Position numbers and translations under genes: made by a program. From the IMG/VR virus record IMGVR_UViG_3300032278_000078, positions 1 to 30,218 of that record: 30,218 nt of DNA. One strand, written 5' to 3'. This DNA is from a virus. The number at the start of each line of letters is the position of its first letter. Positions within the stretch are counted from its first letter, which is position 1. Shown in pieces: positions 30,011 through 30,218 of this stretch. The notes beneath the pieces were generated by a model that saw nothing but the letters and a program-made list of their open reading frames with translations, ran no database searches and was not told where the DNA came from.

Positions 30011-30218
30011 ATGCCAATACCATCAGGATTTAACCCAACGGCCCACAGTGGTTCTATTGGTGGACGAGACATTGGTGGAGTAACTGAGCCAGGTAACCCT
30101 GGTGCACCTCCTGGGTATTCAGAGAATTATCTTATACCTAATGTATCAAACCCTGAAACAGCCTATGCTGGTATAACTAAGCGAGAGTATCTTGATTGGA
30201 TGAAAAATTTTAGTACCT
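30011..30218 (+). CDS. Start of a virion protein, cut by window edge
   Basis: 69 complete codons are visible from the ATG at 30011, three bases after the previous stop; the frame runs off the right edge. Gly/Pro-rich start (MPIPSGFNPTAHSGSIGG), then TKREYLDWMKNF. Probably the next internal or tail protein. Confidence 0.7.
   Translation, partial: MPIPSGFNPTAHSGSIGGRDIGGVTEPGNPGAPPGYSENYLIPNVSNPETAYAGITKREYLDWMKNFST

Overview
The window is part of a tailed double-stranded DNA phage genome with podovirus-like gene content: family A DNA polymerase, primase-helicase, P22-type portal and an N4-gp56-like capsid protein, with no tail tube, sheath or tape-measure gene in view. Base composition is AT-rich and genes are packed head to tail, most coupled by ATGA or TAATG overlaps. 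The host cannot be named from this sequence. The gene set resembles marine podoviruses of Proteobacteria, which is inference from family recollection.

Left arm, minus strand, 18.3 kb down to 0.3 kb. At 15.5-18.3 kb there are two operons of small genes of unknown function, separated by a 760-base non-coding block with 12 copies of a GTGGTACACA-type iteron (candidate replication origin). At 13.0-15.2 kb lie one 245-aa and one 89-aa gene of unknown function inside long, densely folded non-coding stretches. At 8.8-13.0 kb is a six-gene run opened by a MoxR-type AAA+ ATPase and closed by a VWA/metallopeptidase protein. At 6.6-8.8 kb come nine short genes. At 0.3-6.6 kb are the replication genes: DNA polymerase, a CsrA homologue, primase-helicase, a cytosine-5 methyltransferase and a Cas4/RecB-type nuclease.

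Right arm, plus strand, 18.6 kb to the right edge: HNH endonuclease, a small gene, small terminase, a tiny membrane protein, a possible ADP-ribosyltransferase-like protein, large terminase, portal, scaffold-like protein, major capsid protein, head-tail connector proteins, a GNAT-like protein, an internal-virion-like protein and the start of one more gene. The arms diverge at 18.32-18.58 kb.

The most unusual material is the non-coding DNA between 13 and 18.6 kb. It holds (i) a chain of related hairpins at 13.1-13.46 kb plus a further copy at 15.3 kb, whose imperfect pairs are all G-U when read as minus-strand RNA; (ii) a hairpin-plus-tail motif 61-79 bases upstream of three minus-strand operons; (iii) a duplicated 75-95 base element; (iv) three minus-strand intrinsic terminators; (v) the iteron block; (vi) twin hairpins presenting CAGGGATG, a CsrA-type recognition sequence, in a phage that carries a CsrA homologue. 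Two further observations stand out: the methyltransferase gene has an overlapping frame that also reads like methyltransferase C-terminal sequence, and similar inverted repeats sit at exactly the same distance before the methyltransferase and polymerase start codons. All counts and folds were made by eye and no database was searched.
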